Notes under the pieces: model-generated
The model's input: the letters and a program-made list of their open reading frames with translations, nothing else
Database searches by the model: none
Told to the model about the DNA's origin: nothing
In this document: piece after piece, positions 26,881 through 35,999 of the stretch
Layout of the letters: each line of letters begins with the position of its first letter
How positions within the stretch are numbered: position 1 is the first letter of the stretch
Assembly: GCA_041396965.1 (NCBI GenBank)
Contig: JAWKXN010000001.1
Location: 868,001 to 932,000, forward strand
DNA: 64,000 nt
From: Rickettsiales bacterium
GTDB taxonomy: Bacteria > Pseudomonadota > Alphaproteobacteria > Rickettsiales > SXRF01
Direction of reading: 5' to 3'
Program-made: the position numbers and the translations under genes

Positions 26881-27189
26881 TTAACGCTTGTTTGCTTTTC
26901 CAGCATTTATATTTGGCAAACTGGTGTTTAGATTTCCTTCGTTCTCATAACCAACTCTATTTATATCATCAACAGCATTTTGCATGTGTCTTTTAGCTGC
27001 ATCCGATACCTCACCGATACCATTTCTTGCAAAAGCCTCTTTAATTGATTCAACAGCTTTTTCTGGTGACGCATAAGGTACTATGTTCCGTTCACTATTT
27101 TTTCCCGTAAGTCTTTCATAGTCATCCATAGCTTGCTGCAAAGAATTCGTCCTTTGCTCAACTAGATTATTTTTAGTTTCTTCGTTCAT
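26881..27189 (-). CDS. hypothetical protein
   Basis: A 102-residue hydrophilic, acidic-to-neutral protein rich in Asn and Glu, with predicted helices (DDYERLTG, EKAVESIKEAFARNG, AAKRHMQNAVDDINRVG). No signal peptide or membrane segment. A fair ribosome site (AGGAG) lies upstream of the ATG. It has the same general character as the gene disrupted at 12271 and the one at 53183, which may all be lineage-specific. No function can be given. Confidence 0.6.
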   Translation of the reverse strand: MNEETKNNLVEQRTNSLQQAMDDYERLTGKNSERNIVPYASPEKAVESIKEAFARNGIGEVSDAAKRHMQNAVDDINRVGYENEGNLNTSLPNINAGKANKR

Positions 27190-27340
27190 AATTCTCTCCT
27201 AATTATCTTTAATAATCAACTAAATCCACTATCGCCATAAATCTACCATTATCGCTATATTTATAAAAGTTAAGGTTATATGACAATTGATTTATAGATG
27301 ATTTTTATAAATTATTTATTGTATATCAATATATTATTTA

Positions 27341-28192
27341 TTATATCTTCTTACCGCTTCTACCGGCTAGGTCATATATAAATTGTTGGGCAACCCTGCC
27401 GCTACGCGCTCCTCTGGTCATCGCCCATTCAAGCGCCTGTTTTTTTAGGTCATCATGGTCTATTTTTATATCATAATAATCGCTGTAAGCCTCAACCATA
27501 GCAAGATAAGCATCCTGCGAGCAGGAGTGAAAACCAAGCCAGATACCAAAGCGGTCAGATAGAGAGATTTTCTCCTCTATAACATCACTACCATGAATCG
27601 CGTTCTTTTTTTCATTTTCTATCATCTCCCGTGCCATCAGATGACGACGGTTAGAGGTAGCGTAAAATAAGATATGGGCTGGCTGCCCCTCTATATTTCC
27701 CTCAAGAGCTGATTTTAGAGATTTATAGCTATTATCATTAGTGTCAAAAGACAGATCATCACAAAAAATTATAAAGCGTCTTATCACCCAACCACGCAGA
27801 ATTTTAATAAGCTCATGCAAGCTTCCTATATCCTCACGACCTATTTCTACCAACACAACACTATGAGGATTTTCTTTATTGATATGAGAATGTACAGCTT
27901 TTATCAGCGAGCTTTTTCCCATACCTCTTGCCCCCCATAGCAAAACATTGTTAGCGGGAAAACCATTAGCGAATTGTTTGGTATTGGCGAGCAATGTTTC
28001 CTTTTGCTCATCAATATTCTTAAGTAACTCTAGCTCTAACGACTCTGGATATTGGACAGGTTCTAACTCTTTTTCCTGTGCGTTCCAGATATAAGCATCA
28101 GCATTTTTAATATCAGATAGCGGTTTATTTTTAGGAAGTGCCGCCTCTAGCGCGCTTGCGATGCGCTGTAACATTTTTATCGCGTCCTGCAT
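27341..28192 (-). CDS. AAA+ ATPase of the DUF815 family
   Basis: A 283-residue P-loop ATPase: Walker A WGARGMGKSS, Walker B FIIFCDDLSF, a sensor in LFYATSNRRHLM, and the family block SDRFGIWLGFHSCSQDAYL. DUF815 proteins are widespread in alphaproteobacteria and have no settled function. The gene follows a universal stress protein gene by 11 bases on the same strand. Confidence 0.9.
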   Translation of the reverse strand: MQDAIKMLQRIASALEAALPKNKPLSDIKNADAYIWNAQEKELEPVQYPESLELELLKNIDEQKETLLANTKQFANGFPANNVLLWGARGMGKSSLIKAVHSHINKENPHSVVLVEIGREDIGSLHELIKILRGWVIRRFIIFCDDLSFDTNDNSYKSLKSALEGNIEGQPAHILFYATSNRRHLMAREMIENEKKNAIHGSDVIEEKISLSDRFGIWLGFHSCSQDAYLAMVEAYSDYYDIKIDHDDLKKQALEWAMTRGARSGRVAQQFIYDLAGRSGKKI

Positions 28193-28203
28193 CTATAAAG
28201 TCT

Positions 28204-28752
28204 TTACACAAGGGTTGAAAGCTGTTGGTCGGTAAGATTACCTGGCACCATAAGTATCGGAATAAGCAGATTATCACCAAGCTGACTAGCTAGCCACGCC
28301 GAAAGTTTACCTTTCCCCGATTGCTGACTATGAGTTATTCCAATAACTAATATTATTATGTTAGGATCGTTCATAGCGGTCTCAACTATTTTATCACCGG
28401 CTGATCCTTCCAGCAGCAATAACGTTGGGTTAATGCCAAAATTATCCTGTGCTTCCTTACTCATTTTTGAAAGAAGTTCCTGACCTTCCTGTAAACGTTC
28501 TGTTCGCATATGGTCTGATACTGAACCAAGTGTCTGAAAATCAACCGGTGGGACAACATGCAACAATGTTATTTGACCAGTCTTACTTATCGCTTTCATA
28601 CAAGCTAGCCGCAGCGCCACTTTGCATTCCTCCCTACCATCAACACAAACAAGATAACGTCTACTAGCCGCTGTTTTTACCTGCTGTAGCATATGTTTTT
28701 CTTCTGGATTTTGTGCTTCATTAACTAGATCATTTTGCTCATCGTTAGTCAT
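28204..28752 (-). CDS. universal stress protein (UspA family)
   Basis: A 182-residue protein with a Usp fold. The first strand is RRYLVCVDGREECKVALRLA, followed by LLHVVPP. The nucleotide-binding GxxGxxG-like stretch is altered: the end reads GITHSQQSGKGKLSAWLASQLGDNLLIPILMVPG. Usp proteins respond to stress and some bind ATP. A 35-residue polar N-terminal extension precedes the domain. It is likely in one operon with the DUF815 gene. Confidence 0.88.
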   Translation of the reverse strand: MTNDEQNDLVNEAQNPEEKHMLQQVKTAASRRYLVCVDGREECKVALRLACMKAISKTGQITLLHVVPPVDFQTLGSVSDHMRTERLQEGQELLSKMSKEAQDNFGINPTLLLLEGSAGDKIVETAMNDPNIIILVIGITHSQQSGKGKLSAWLASQLGDNLLIPILMVPGNLTDQQLSTLV

Positions 28753-28779
28753 TTATTCCTCCTGCTTGTATAATTTATA

Positions 28780-29556
28780 TTAGCTTCTTCTCTCAAAAAC
28801 CCGTCCTGCCAGCCATCCCGCTCCTAGCGCTATGATAATAGACACAATTCCATACAAAGCGGGTGAGAGGTGAGCGAAGTTATATATAAAGGCGTCCAAA
28901 CCGCTTTTTTCTACTTTTATCGGTGTTGATTGCATGCCGATTACCTTACCATCCCTGAGTAAATATATTTCAGCCGTATATTTACCAGGTGGTATATTAT
29001 CAGAAAAATTTATGACGGTTTTGAATAAAGTCTCTCCCATAAAACCAATCTTATCGTCTTGTGCCGTATAGACCTTTCTTTTTTTCTGGTATTCTAAGAA
29101 TGCTTTTTTGAACTCTTGAAAATACGGGTTTTTTAGTCTGCTCTCCGACGCTGGTATTATGTTATTATCTCCTATACCCAACTGCTCAAATATAACAGAT
29201 TTATTTATTTCAGATAAAGGTTTACTGCTTGCTATGGAGTAAAAATTTGGCACGTGATAAAATTTCATTTTTTTCCTATTGACCCATACTCCGGCGATCT
29301 CTTCTTTTTTGCGTATTATATAATTTCTATTCTCACCACGTATTGCCACAACAATATCACCATTTCCAACTCTAGCTCCAAATAGAAATATACGTGTACC
29401 ATTAAAACTTGAATCAATAGCTATGTGATAGTTAGATAGGTCAGCTATTAATGGTGTAGCCCGTACAGGATATATGGAAATCCATATAGTAATAAAAAAG
29501 AATACCATAAATGTTAGAAACTGACATTTGTATATATATCTTATGGTGCTACTCAT
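28780..29556 (-). CDS. TIGR02186-family membrane-anchored protein
   Basis: A 258-residue protein with a signal-like N-terminal helix (about residues 12-34), a periplasmic domain starting ADLSNYHIAIDSSFNGTRIFLFGAR, and one C-terminal helix ending in a basic tail. This matches TIGR02186, an alphaproteobacterial family nearly always next to a TauE/SafE exporter, as here with an 8-base overlap. Its role is unknown; it may be an accessory subunit of that exporter. Confidence 0.85.
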   Translation of the reverse strand: MSSTIRYIYKCQFLTFMVFFFITIWISIYPVRATPLIADLSNYHIAIDSSFNGTRIFLFGARVGNGDIVVAIRGENRNYIIRKKEEIAGVWVNRKKMKFYHVPNFYSIASSKPLSEINKSVIFEQLGIGDNNIIPASESRLKNPYFQEFKKAFLEYQKKRKVYTAQDDKIGFMGETLFKTVINFSDNIPPGKYTAEIYLLRDGKVIGMQSTPIKVEKSGLDAFIYNFAHLSPALYGIVSIIIALGAGWLAGRVFERRS

Positions 29557-30457
29557 TTATAAGACTCACGCTGTAAATGTTGCTTGGCACAGCGAATAAA
29601 GTAAAGCCAAGCTTTATGGCAACAGCGAGAACGATAGCCGCAAGCATCGCCCTTAAATACTCACCCGGTATTTTTTCACCGATTCTAATCCCAAATTGCA
29701 CACCAAAAACTGAACCGGTAAGCAAGAGAATAGCTAGAAGCAAGTCAACCGTATGGGTGGTTATAGCTTGTAGGAACGTCACATTAGCGGTGACCAACGT
29801 AATCTGCAACAGTGAGGTGCCAACAATAACACTTGCTGGCATTCCTAGTAAATATATCATTGCCGGTATTAAAAAGAACCCGCCACCAATTCCCATAAGA
29901 GATACCATAATTCCAACAAATACACCGATAGATATTGGCATTATAATGCTAATGGTGCGTTTTGAACGTGGAAAATTAACCTTGAAAGGAAGTCTCTCCG
30001 CAAGCAATATACGGTCTTTATTTTTAGTTTTTCTAGTTATTTTGAATATAGAGCGAAAGCTCTCCATAGCCATCATTAAACCAATTATGCTAAGGAAAGT
30101 AACATATGTAACTGATATTATTAGATCTATATGACCGAGATGTTTAAGCCATCTAAATAACCCAACACCAAGAGTTGAGCCAATCATACCACCTATTAAT
30201 AAATAACTCCCCATTTTGAAATCAACATTATTTTTTTTCCAATGTGACAGGAAGCCAGACACTGAAGACGCTACCATCTGGTTAGCGACCGTTGATACTG
30301 AGACACTAGGAGGAACTCCAATAAAAATAAGTAGCGGTGTCATTAAAAAACCACCGCCAACTCCAAACATACCAGAAAGCAAACCAGTAAGTCCACCAAG
30401 ACCGAGAAGTAAGAATATATTTGCTGATAGTTCTGCTATGGGAAGGTATATATTCAT
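29549..30457 (-). CDS. sulfite exporter TauE/SafE family permease
   Basis: A 302-residue protein with about eight membrane helices and the two-fold TSUP repeat: GMFGVGGGFLMTPLL near residue 30 and MGIGGGFFLIPAMIY near residue 190. The family exports sulfite or sulfur-containing organic anions. Given two cysteine desulfurases and a rhodanese elsewhere, a sulfur role is reasonable but not shown. It is coupled to the TIGR02186 gene. Confidence 0.9.
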   Translation of the reverse strand: MNIYLPIAELSANIFLLLGLGGLTGLLSGMFGVGGGFLMTPLLIFIGVPPSVSVSTVANQMVASSVSGFLSHWKKNNVDFKMGSYLLIGGMIGSTLGVGLFRWLKHLGHIDLIISVTYVTFLSIIGLMMAMESFRSIFKITRKTKNKDRILLAERLPFKVNFPRSKRTISIIMPISIGVFVGIMVSLMGIGGGFFLIPAMIYLLGMPASVIVGTSLLQITLVTANVTFLQAITTHTVDLLLAILLLTGSVFGVQFGIRIGEKIPGEYLRAMLAAIVLAVAIKLGFTLFAVPSNIYSVSLINE

Positions 30458-30466
30458 TTTACGTCA

Positions 30467-31051
30467 CTAATATATAGCAAGATAGTTATTCATATATTTA
30501 GATATGTTTTCTTCCATTTTATCATTGACCATGCTCATAGATTTATTAAGAAGACTCATATAGGCGTTGGTTCGTTCTATAACATTATAGCTTGCTGGTA
30601 TAGTCATAGAATTACTGACATTAGCTATAGCGTTAGCGTCAGAAATCGCGCCCCCACCGTAAACTCTTAGCTCTACCTCTATTTTTATTTCGTATATGCT
30701 GTCATTATTCTTAAAGGCGGCGCTAATACCTTTTTCCTTTGGTTTCTTTATTTCAGTAGCGGATGCTTTGTGTATCATTACCTGTAACAAATCATCCTTA
30801 CCAGCCGCGTTTAGGCGACTATTAGCCCATGTTTTTATCGCCATCGTTGGTGAATATGGCATCTCATACTCTAAGTTAGAGTTCTTATCAGGCGTGTATG
30901 AGTCTACTATCTCAATATGTTTTACATTAAAGTTAATCGGTGGATAACCAGAAAAACTATTAATATTGGTCACTTTAGTATCACGTTGAGCACACGCGCT
31001 CAGGCAAATAATACCAATTAATACAAACGATAAATTAATGATTCTGCTCAT
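30467..31051 (-). CDS. putative lipoprotein, unknown function
   Basis: A 194-residue protein with a lipoprotein signal (IICLSAC, lipidated Cys near residue 20). The mature part has beta-strand-like stretches and a helical end with repeated Met (MSLLNKSMSMVNDKMEENI). It lies 9 bases upstream of the TauE gene on the same strand, so it is probably co-transcribed and may work with that exporter at the envelope. No family name is offered. Confidence 0.75.
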   Translation of the reverse strand: MSRIINLSFVLIGIICLSACAQRDTKVTNINSFSGYPPINFNVKHIEIVDSYTPDKNSNLEYEMPYSPTMAIKTWANSRLNAAGKDDLLQVMIHKASATEIKKPKEKGISAAFKNNDSIYEIKIEVELRVYGGGAISDANAIANVSNSMTIPASYNVIERTNAYMSLLNKSMSMVNDKMEENISKYMNNYLAIY

Positions 31052-31141
31052 AATAAAAATTTCATATAGAAATTGATAAATACTATAGAGAGTATTCCCA
31101 ATAGCTGACTACATCAACTATAGCGACTATGCTATGTATAT

Positions 31142-32125
31142 CTATTTTTTAGGTAAAATGGAAGGGTAATCAATACGACCACCTTTAATTTCTTCAGCGA
31201 AATATAAAGGTCTTCTTTTACTTTCCCGTAATATCCTGCTTATATACTCTGATATTATGGCAAGAAAGGCGAATAACAAGCAAAATAGAGTGTTTATTAA
31301 AACAACTAGCGATGTCCAACCATTAGCTATCTCCGCTGTATTGCCGGCGAGTATCTTATAGAGTATTACATAAATTGTAAGTAAGAAGGCTGATATAGAG
31401 ATACCAACGCACATAAGAGAAATATAGCGTAGTGGCCTATCAGAAAAAGAGATTATAGCGTCAAGCGCCGCCTCTATAAGTCGTGGGTAATTATATTTTG
31501 TCTCACCGGCGAATCGTGGCTCTCTTTCATAAAGAACAGTAGCGTTCCTGAATCCAACATAAGCGTATATCATTTTCATATAACGCACATTATCTTTAAC
31601 GCTTATAACAGCGTCTACAACCTTTCTTCGCATTACTCTATAGTCGCCAACAGTGTCAGGAATAGCAAGTCCTGTCATTCTTTGCGCTAAACGATAAAAC
31701 ATTTTAGACGTACGTTTTTTAAGCCAACTTTCTTTCTTACGGACGGTATGTTGAGCGGAAACTATGTCATAACCAGAATCTAGTTTTGTAACAAGTTCCG
31801 GTATGAGTGATGGTGGATCTTGGAGGTCAGAGTCTAGCATAACCACTATCTCACCGTTTGAATGTTCAAGACCAGCGGTAACCGCTGCTTCTTTTCCAAA
31901 ATTACGGGAAAATCTAATAAGTCGGATGTTAGTATTGTTTTTTTGATAGGTGGATATTTTTTCTACTGTGCCATCTTTAGAGCCATCATCTATTAGGAGT
32001 AACTCATAATTTGGGAAATGCTCATCCAGCACCTTTATTGTTTGCTCAATAAATTCTCCAATGGCTTCTTCCTCGTTATAGCAAGGAGAAATTACCGAAA
32101 TTAAAATATCTTTATGTATACTCAT
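31142..32125 (-). CDS. family 2 glycosyltransferase with two C-terminal membrane helices (DPM/GtrB-like)
   Basis: A 327-residue protein with SPCYNEEEAIGEFI, LLIDDGSKDGT, MLDSDLQDPP (the DxD-type site) and FSRNFGKEAAVTAGLEH. Two helices lie at about 230-300. This is the polyprenyl-phosphate sugar transferase type that charges undecaprenyl phosphate for glycan modification. ATG 32125 is chosen; an in-frame TTG at 32143 exists, and neither has a clear ribosome site. Confidence 0.9.
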   Translation of the reverse strand: MSIHKDILISVISPCYNEEEAIGEFIEQTIKVLDEHFPNYELLLIDDGSKDGTVEKISTYQKNNTNIRLIRFSRNFGKEAAVTAGLEHSNGEIVVMLDSDLQDPPSLIPELVTKLDSGYDIVSAQHTVRKKESWLKKRTSKMFYRLAQRMTGLAIPDTVGDYRVMRRKVVDAVISVKDNVRYMKMIYAYVGFRNATVLYEREPRFAGETKYNYPRLIEAALDAIISFSDRPLRYISLMCVGISISAFLLTIYVILYKILAGNTAEIANGWTSLVVLINTLFCLLFAFLAIISEYISRILRESKRRPLYFAEEIKGGRIDYPSILPKK

Positions 32126-32160
32126 AAATATTTGTTTATACAAAAAAATTAAATATATAA

Positions 32161-32886
32161 TTAATTTTTTGTAATTTTATCTAGGTAATCGCTATGAGAA
32201 TTATCATTATTATTTGATTTATCGCTAGGTGAATTCAGTATGACCGGTTTCTTCTTGAAAATAGGATGCACTACCACGTCACCAACATTAACAGAAAACT
32301 TACTATATATACCGCCATTTAAGAATAGAAAAGCCAGAGTTTTATCCTTTGGATATATATTTTCCTCAAGATTCGCCAAAACTATATTAGGAACGATTTG
32401 TCGTATGATACCTGTCTGGTCAATAAATAATATATCAACGGGAGAGTATCTTCCCGTATTTACCACCGGTTCAATTGAAGGCTCATTAAATACTAACATA
32501 ATTCCTGATTCCTCAGAAAAATTGCTCAGATTAAACCAGCCGCTATTTTTATAGAAGTCATAAGCATTACGCATTTCCACATCAAACACCAAAGGCTCTA
32601 TCTTTGGTCGTATGATTTTGTTTGTATCATCTTTTCGCCATGGCATTGCCTCTTTAGGATTTTGAGTAACTGGCATAGATTTTCTTAATATTGTCACTTG
32701 GGTACGCTGATAATCAAATGCGGCGTTATTTTTTTTGTATATAATATTCCCAGTATTTATTTTCGCGTTTCTATTTACGGTAGGAGCATTGTTTTTATTT
32801 ATAATTTCTTCTGCGGCAAAAGAAACACGACCAGTAAATAATATTAAAGATAATGCAGTAATTATAATATATACAGAGAGTTTCAT
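32161..32886 (-). CDS. diverged DUF192-like exported protein
   Basis: A 241-residue protein with a signal peptide (to about residue 25, cut after FAA) and a 75-residue spacer rich in Asn and Lys. The domain that follows parallels DUF192: SGIMLVFNEPS, DILFIDQTGIIRQIVPN, then LNGGIYSKFSVNVGDVV. It aligns in order with the neighbouring DUF192 protein but has lost the WMKNT motif. Its start overlaps the neighbour's stop by one base. Probably an old tandem duplicate; function unknown. Confidence 0.7.
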   Translation of the reverse strand: MKLSVYIIITALSLILFTGRVSFAAEEIINKNNAPTVNRNAKINTGNIIYKKNNAAFDYQRTQVTILRKSMPVTQNPKEAMPWRKDDTNKIIRPKIEPLVFDVEMRNAYDFYKNSGWFNLSNFSEESGIMLVFNEPSIEPVVNTGRYSPVDILFIDQTGIIRQIVPNIVLANLEENIYPKDKTLAFLFLNGGIYSKFSVNVGDVVVHPIFKKKPVILNSPSDKSNNNDNSHSDYLDKITKN

Positions 32887-33377
32887 TATTCAAAAACCTT
32901 ATAAATTACTTTGTCACCGATACTTATACCATTTTTTTTCACGTCTCCAGCGTTTAATTCTAGTACGGCGCGTGCTGGTATATTTCCCGAGCTTATTATA
33001 TCCAAAGAATTGGGTGTTGTGTTTTCCGCAATATAAACGATTTTTCCAGAATTATCTATAAATAACATATCAAGAGATATGTAAGTATTCTTCATCCACA
33101 TATATATTTTTTGTTCTTTGTTAAAAAGGAATAGCATACCATTATCTTTTGGCAGATTTTTCCTGTACATGAGCCCAATTTCTAATTGTTTTATCGTAGA
33201 GGCTATCTCAACCTTATATTCTTTCTTACCATTTTTGGTTGCGATAAATATTTGTTCTTTATTAAATGATACTTCATCCGAGGTTAATTTTTGCTCGGCA
33301 TGTGTAATATAGGAAAAACTCGTATATAAACCAGTCAGCAATATAGCCAATATTATTATTAAACCACTATTTTTCAT
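32886..33377 (-). CDS. DUF192 family exported protein
   Basis: A 163-residue protein with an N-terminal signal or anchor (residues 5-25) and a complete DUF192 domain: LEIGLMYRKNLPKDNGMLFLF, WMKNTYISLDMLFID, IPARAVLELNAG and GISIGDKV. DUF192 proteins are small envelope beta-barrel folds of unknown function, common in alphaproteobacteria. It is first in a two-gene unit with its diverged paralogue. Confidence 0.88.
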   Translation of the reverse strand: MKNSGLIIILAILLTGLYTSFSYITHAEQKLTSDEVSFNKEQIFIATKNGKKEYKVEIASTIKQLEIGLMYRKNLPKDNGMLFLFNKEQKIYMWMKNTYISLDMLFIDNSGKIVYIAENTTPNSLDIISSGNIPARAVLELNAGDVKKNGISIGDKVIYKVFE

Positions 33378-33502
33378 ATAATGCCTACTTTATTACAGTT
33401 TTGTGAATTTTGTTATATGGTTGTGGATATTATCCTAAAAATTCTCTATAATATATAGTAATTAATTATTTTGTTAAATTTTATATTATATCGGAGATAG
33501 TA

Positions 33503-34225
33503 ATGCCCGGCTTTCATAACTACCGAAGTAAGAAGATGACACAGAAAAAAACCTCAAAAGAGGTTATGCGTGAGGCCATTAAAAAAGATGGTAAAATAAC
33601 TCCTGAAACCTTCAAGAAACTTATGGATATGAAGATTTCTGAAGCAAAAGCCAGAATAGCTAGTGGAGAAGGTCATAAGTTTAGCATGGGAGGTCAACTA
33701 TCGCAAAACCGTAAAAGGTCAAAATCAGCCGAGAAAACTATGGAATTAATGGCGATGATGGAACTTGAAAAGGAAATGAAGAAGGAAAGGAAGAGGGTAG
33801 AGATAGAAGTTAGAGGGTTTATTAATGGTAGAATAAATAAAAAAGGTGATATTTCTGATCAAATGGGAAATGTGGTCGCTAAAGTTAATCTTAAGAATGG
33901 AATGATAACCACCATATATGGACAGATGGTTGGTCAGTATAAACCAAAATCATATCCAGTTGTCTCAAAAATAGTGGATATAATAAACAAAAATAGTCCA
34001 TATCTAGCTAATCAAAGAAAGGCTGAGGAGGCAAGAAAGGCGGGAGGCAATATACATGGTCCAGCGACCCCGCAAGGGGTAAATGTATGGAGTAGTACAG
34101 GTACGGATGTGTGGGGGAATTCCTCATCAACCAACGCTTGGGGCGTAAAGACTGACGCTTGGGGTAGAACATTATCTGATTCTTGGGGTAATCAGCAGCT
34201 TGACGCTTGGGGTAATCAGATATAA
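33503..34225 (+). CDS. unknown protein with C-terminal Trp-Gly repeats
   Basis: A 240-residue protein with no signal peptide. The first 120 residues are very basic and rich in Lys, Met and Glu (helical). A short middle domain (about 105-150) reads FINGRINKKGDISDQMGNVVAKVNL. The last 45 residues hold five copies of a motif like (T/S/L)(D/N)xWG spaced 7-11 residues apart. GGAG precedes the ATG. No family was recognised. Basic N-terminus plus Trp-Gly repeats could suggest nucleic-acid or polysaccharide binding, which is only inference. Confidence 0.7.
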   Translation: MPGFHNYRSKKMTQKKTSKEVMREAIKKDGKITPETFKKLMDMKISEAKARIASGEGHKFSMGGQLSQNRKRSKSAEKTMELMAMMELEKEMKKERKRVEIEVRGFINGRINKKGDISDQMGNVVAKVNLKNGMITTIYGQMVGQYKPKSYPVVSKIVDIINKNSPYLANQRKAEEARKAGGNIHGPATPQGVNVWSSTGTDVWGNSSSTNAWGVKTDAWGRTLSDSWGNQQLDAWGNQI

Positions 34226-34296
34226 AGACCAATAGACAATAGAAAAGGAAATATTAGTGTTTACACTCAACCTGAAATCCTAGTTCCCAATCTATA

Positions 34297-35055
34297 TTAC
34301 TTGTTTCTATTTACTGCGAATGGAGAAAACGCCTGATTAGTAGGCATGATTTCTACTCTATTTATGTTTACATGTTGTGGTCTTGATATTGTCCAGAGTA
34401 TAGTCTGTGCTATATCCTCAGCGCTAAGTGGTTTCATGCCTTTATAGACATTATCCGCTTTCTGTCTGTCACCAGCAAAACGTACCATTGAGAACTCAGT
34501 TTCCGCCATACCTGGTTCTATATTTGTCACTCTGATATTTTTTCCAAGAAGATCGGATCTTAAATTAAGAGAAAGCTGAGTTACAAAAGCCTTAGTAGCT
34601 CCATAGACATTACCACCCGGATATGGATAAGTTCCTGCTATTGAACTTACATTTATTATATGACCATTATTTTTCTCAATCATTCCTCGTAGTAATAATT
34701 TTGTACAATATAGAACTCCCATAATATTGGTTTGGATCATTTGCTCCATATCATCATCATTTTGTTCGTTAAAAGGCGCAAGACCAAGAGCTAGCCCCGC
34801 GTTATTTACAAGAGTATTAACATCAGAAAAATCAGCTGGTAGATTTTTTATGACATTATTTACCTCATCTCTATCTCGTACATCCATTACTGCGGTATAT
34901 AGATTATCACCGAGTTTTTTCCGAAGCTCTTCTAACCTATCTTCCCTACGTCCTGTTGCGATTACTTTCGCACCATTTTTTGTAAACAACTCAGCGCATG
35001 CCAACCCAAATCCAGCGGTGGCTCCAGTAATAAATATCGTTTTTCCAGACAGCAT
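34297..35055 (-). CDS. short-chain dehydrogenase/reductase (YdfG-like)
   Basis: A 252-residue classical SDR: TGATAGFG nucleotide motif, NNAGLALG, catalytic Ser in NVSSIAG, and Tyr-x3-Lys in YGATKAF. The closest functional type by sequence is the 3-hydroxy acid (serine) dehydrogenase YdfG, using NADP. The true substrate is not known. It converges with the Trp-Gly repeat gene. Confidence 0.87.
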   Translation of the reverse strand: MLSGKTIFITGATAGFGLACAELFTKNGAKVIATGRREDRLEELRKKLGDNLYTAVMDVRDRDEVNNVIKNLPADFSDVNTLVNNAGLALGLAPFNEQNDDDMEQMIQTNIMGVLYCTKLLLRGMIEKNNGHIINVSSIAGTYPYPGGNVYGATKAFVTQLSLNLRSDLLGKNIRVTNIEPGMAETEFSMVRFAGDRQKADNVYKGMKPLSAEDIAQTILWTISRPQHVNINRVEIMPTNQAFSPFAVNRNK

Positions 35056-35160
35056 GATAAAACACCTCTATAATTATGTGGTTATATAACCAGTTTTAAT
35101 GTTTGAAAGTTTGATTCACAAGTTATAAATAAACATATAAACACCAATCAGGATTGAAAC

Positions 35161-35871
35161 ATGTTTCATAGTTTAGCGAACCCAGCCCGTTTTATAAGGA
35201 TTACAGATAAATTATTTCCATTATTGTCAGTATTACTTTTTTTCTTACTGATATTTGGACTTGCGGAAGCCCTAATCATATCTCCTTCCGATTGGCAGCA
35301 AGGGGAAACTGTGCGGATTATGTATGTACATGTTCCAGCGGCATGGCTTGCGCTTATGGTATATAGTATTATGGCGTTCTCATCAGCCGGATTTCTGATA
35401 TGGCGGCACCCGCTTGCTGATATAGCCGCCCGTTCTAGCGCTCCTCTTGGCGCGGCTTTTACGTTGATAGCTCTTATAACTGGCTCTATATGGGGAAAAC
35501 CAATGTGGGGAACATGGTGGGAGTGGGAAGCACGGCTTACTTCGGTTTTGGTGCTATTTTTTATGTATATAGGCTATATCGCTCTTTCTGATAGTTACGC
35601 TACTCAAGAAAAAGGTAAAAAAATATGCGCTATCATGGCGTTAGTAGGTTTTGTCAATATACCAATCATCCATTTTTCAGTTGAATGGTGGAATACACTG
35701 CATCAGCCAGCTAGTGTGATAAGGCAGGAGGGTAACGCGATAGACCCGTCGATGCGTCTTCCTCTTTACTCAATGGCTTTATCGTTTGTTCTAATATATT
35801 TTTTGCTGGTTTCAATGCGGATCAAAACAATGGTAATTAAGCAGAAAATAAGAAGATTAAGATTCAGGTAA
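35161..35871 (+). CDS. ccmC: heme exporter protein CcmC
   Basis: A 236-residue, six-helix protein that loads heme onto CcmE. The tryptophan-rich WGKPMWGTWWEWEARLTSVL segment is the periplasmic heme-binding WWD-like motif. Flanking His residues are at YVHVPAAW and HFSVEWWNTLHQP. The remaining ccm genes start 4.7 kb downstream, after four unrelated loci; ccmA and ccmB are not in the window. Confidence 0.95.
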   Translation: MFHSLANPARFIRITDKLFPLLSVLLFFLLIFGLAEALIISPSDWQQGETVRIMYVHVPAAWLALMVYSIMAFSSAGFLIWRHPLADIAARSSAPLGAAFTLIALITGSIWGKPMWGTWWEWEARLTSVLVLFFMYIGYIALSDSYATQEKGKKICAIMALVGFVNIPIIHFSVEWWNTLHQPASVIRQEGNAIDPSMRLPLYSMALSFVLIYFLLVSMRIKTMVIKQKIRRLRFR

Positions 35872-35904
35872 ATAGCGTTCATAATATATATTCTTTAGGC
35901 AATA

Positions 35905-35926
35905 AAAAGCTGGACAAGCCAGTTTT
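35905..35926 (+). terminator. possible terminator after ccmC
   Basis: AAAAG-CTGG and CCAG-TTTT pair around a 5-base loop with one bulged G, followed by TTTTGTCT. The GC core is only 4 bp, so this is tentative. Confidence 0.35.
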
Positions 35927-35999
35927 GTCTATTGTAGTAGTAATTTTTTGTTGCTATTTAGCGAATAGCTTTGCTACCTAACATTATTTGGAGACCATC

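Noticed and set aside
29577..30134. 185-codon plus-strand frame opposite the TauE/SafE gene
   Set aside because: Opposite a well-supported eight-helix permease; the frame is an artefact of biased codon use.
33503..34225. Trp-Gly repeats as a eukaryotic Argonaute hook
   Set aside because: Only the dipeptide is shared; no other feature supports host Argonaute binding, so the idea is not claimed.
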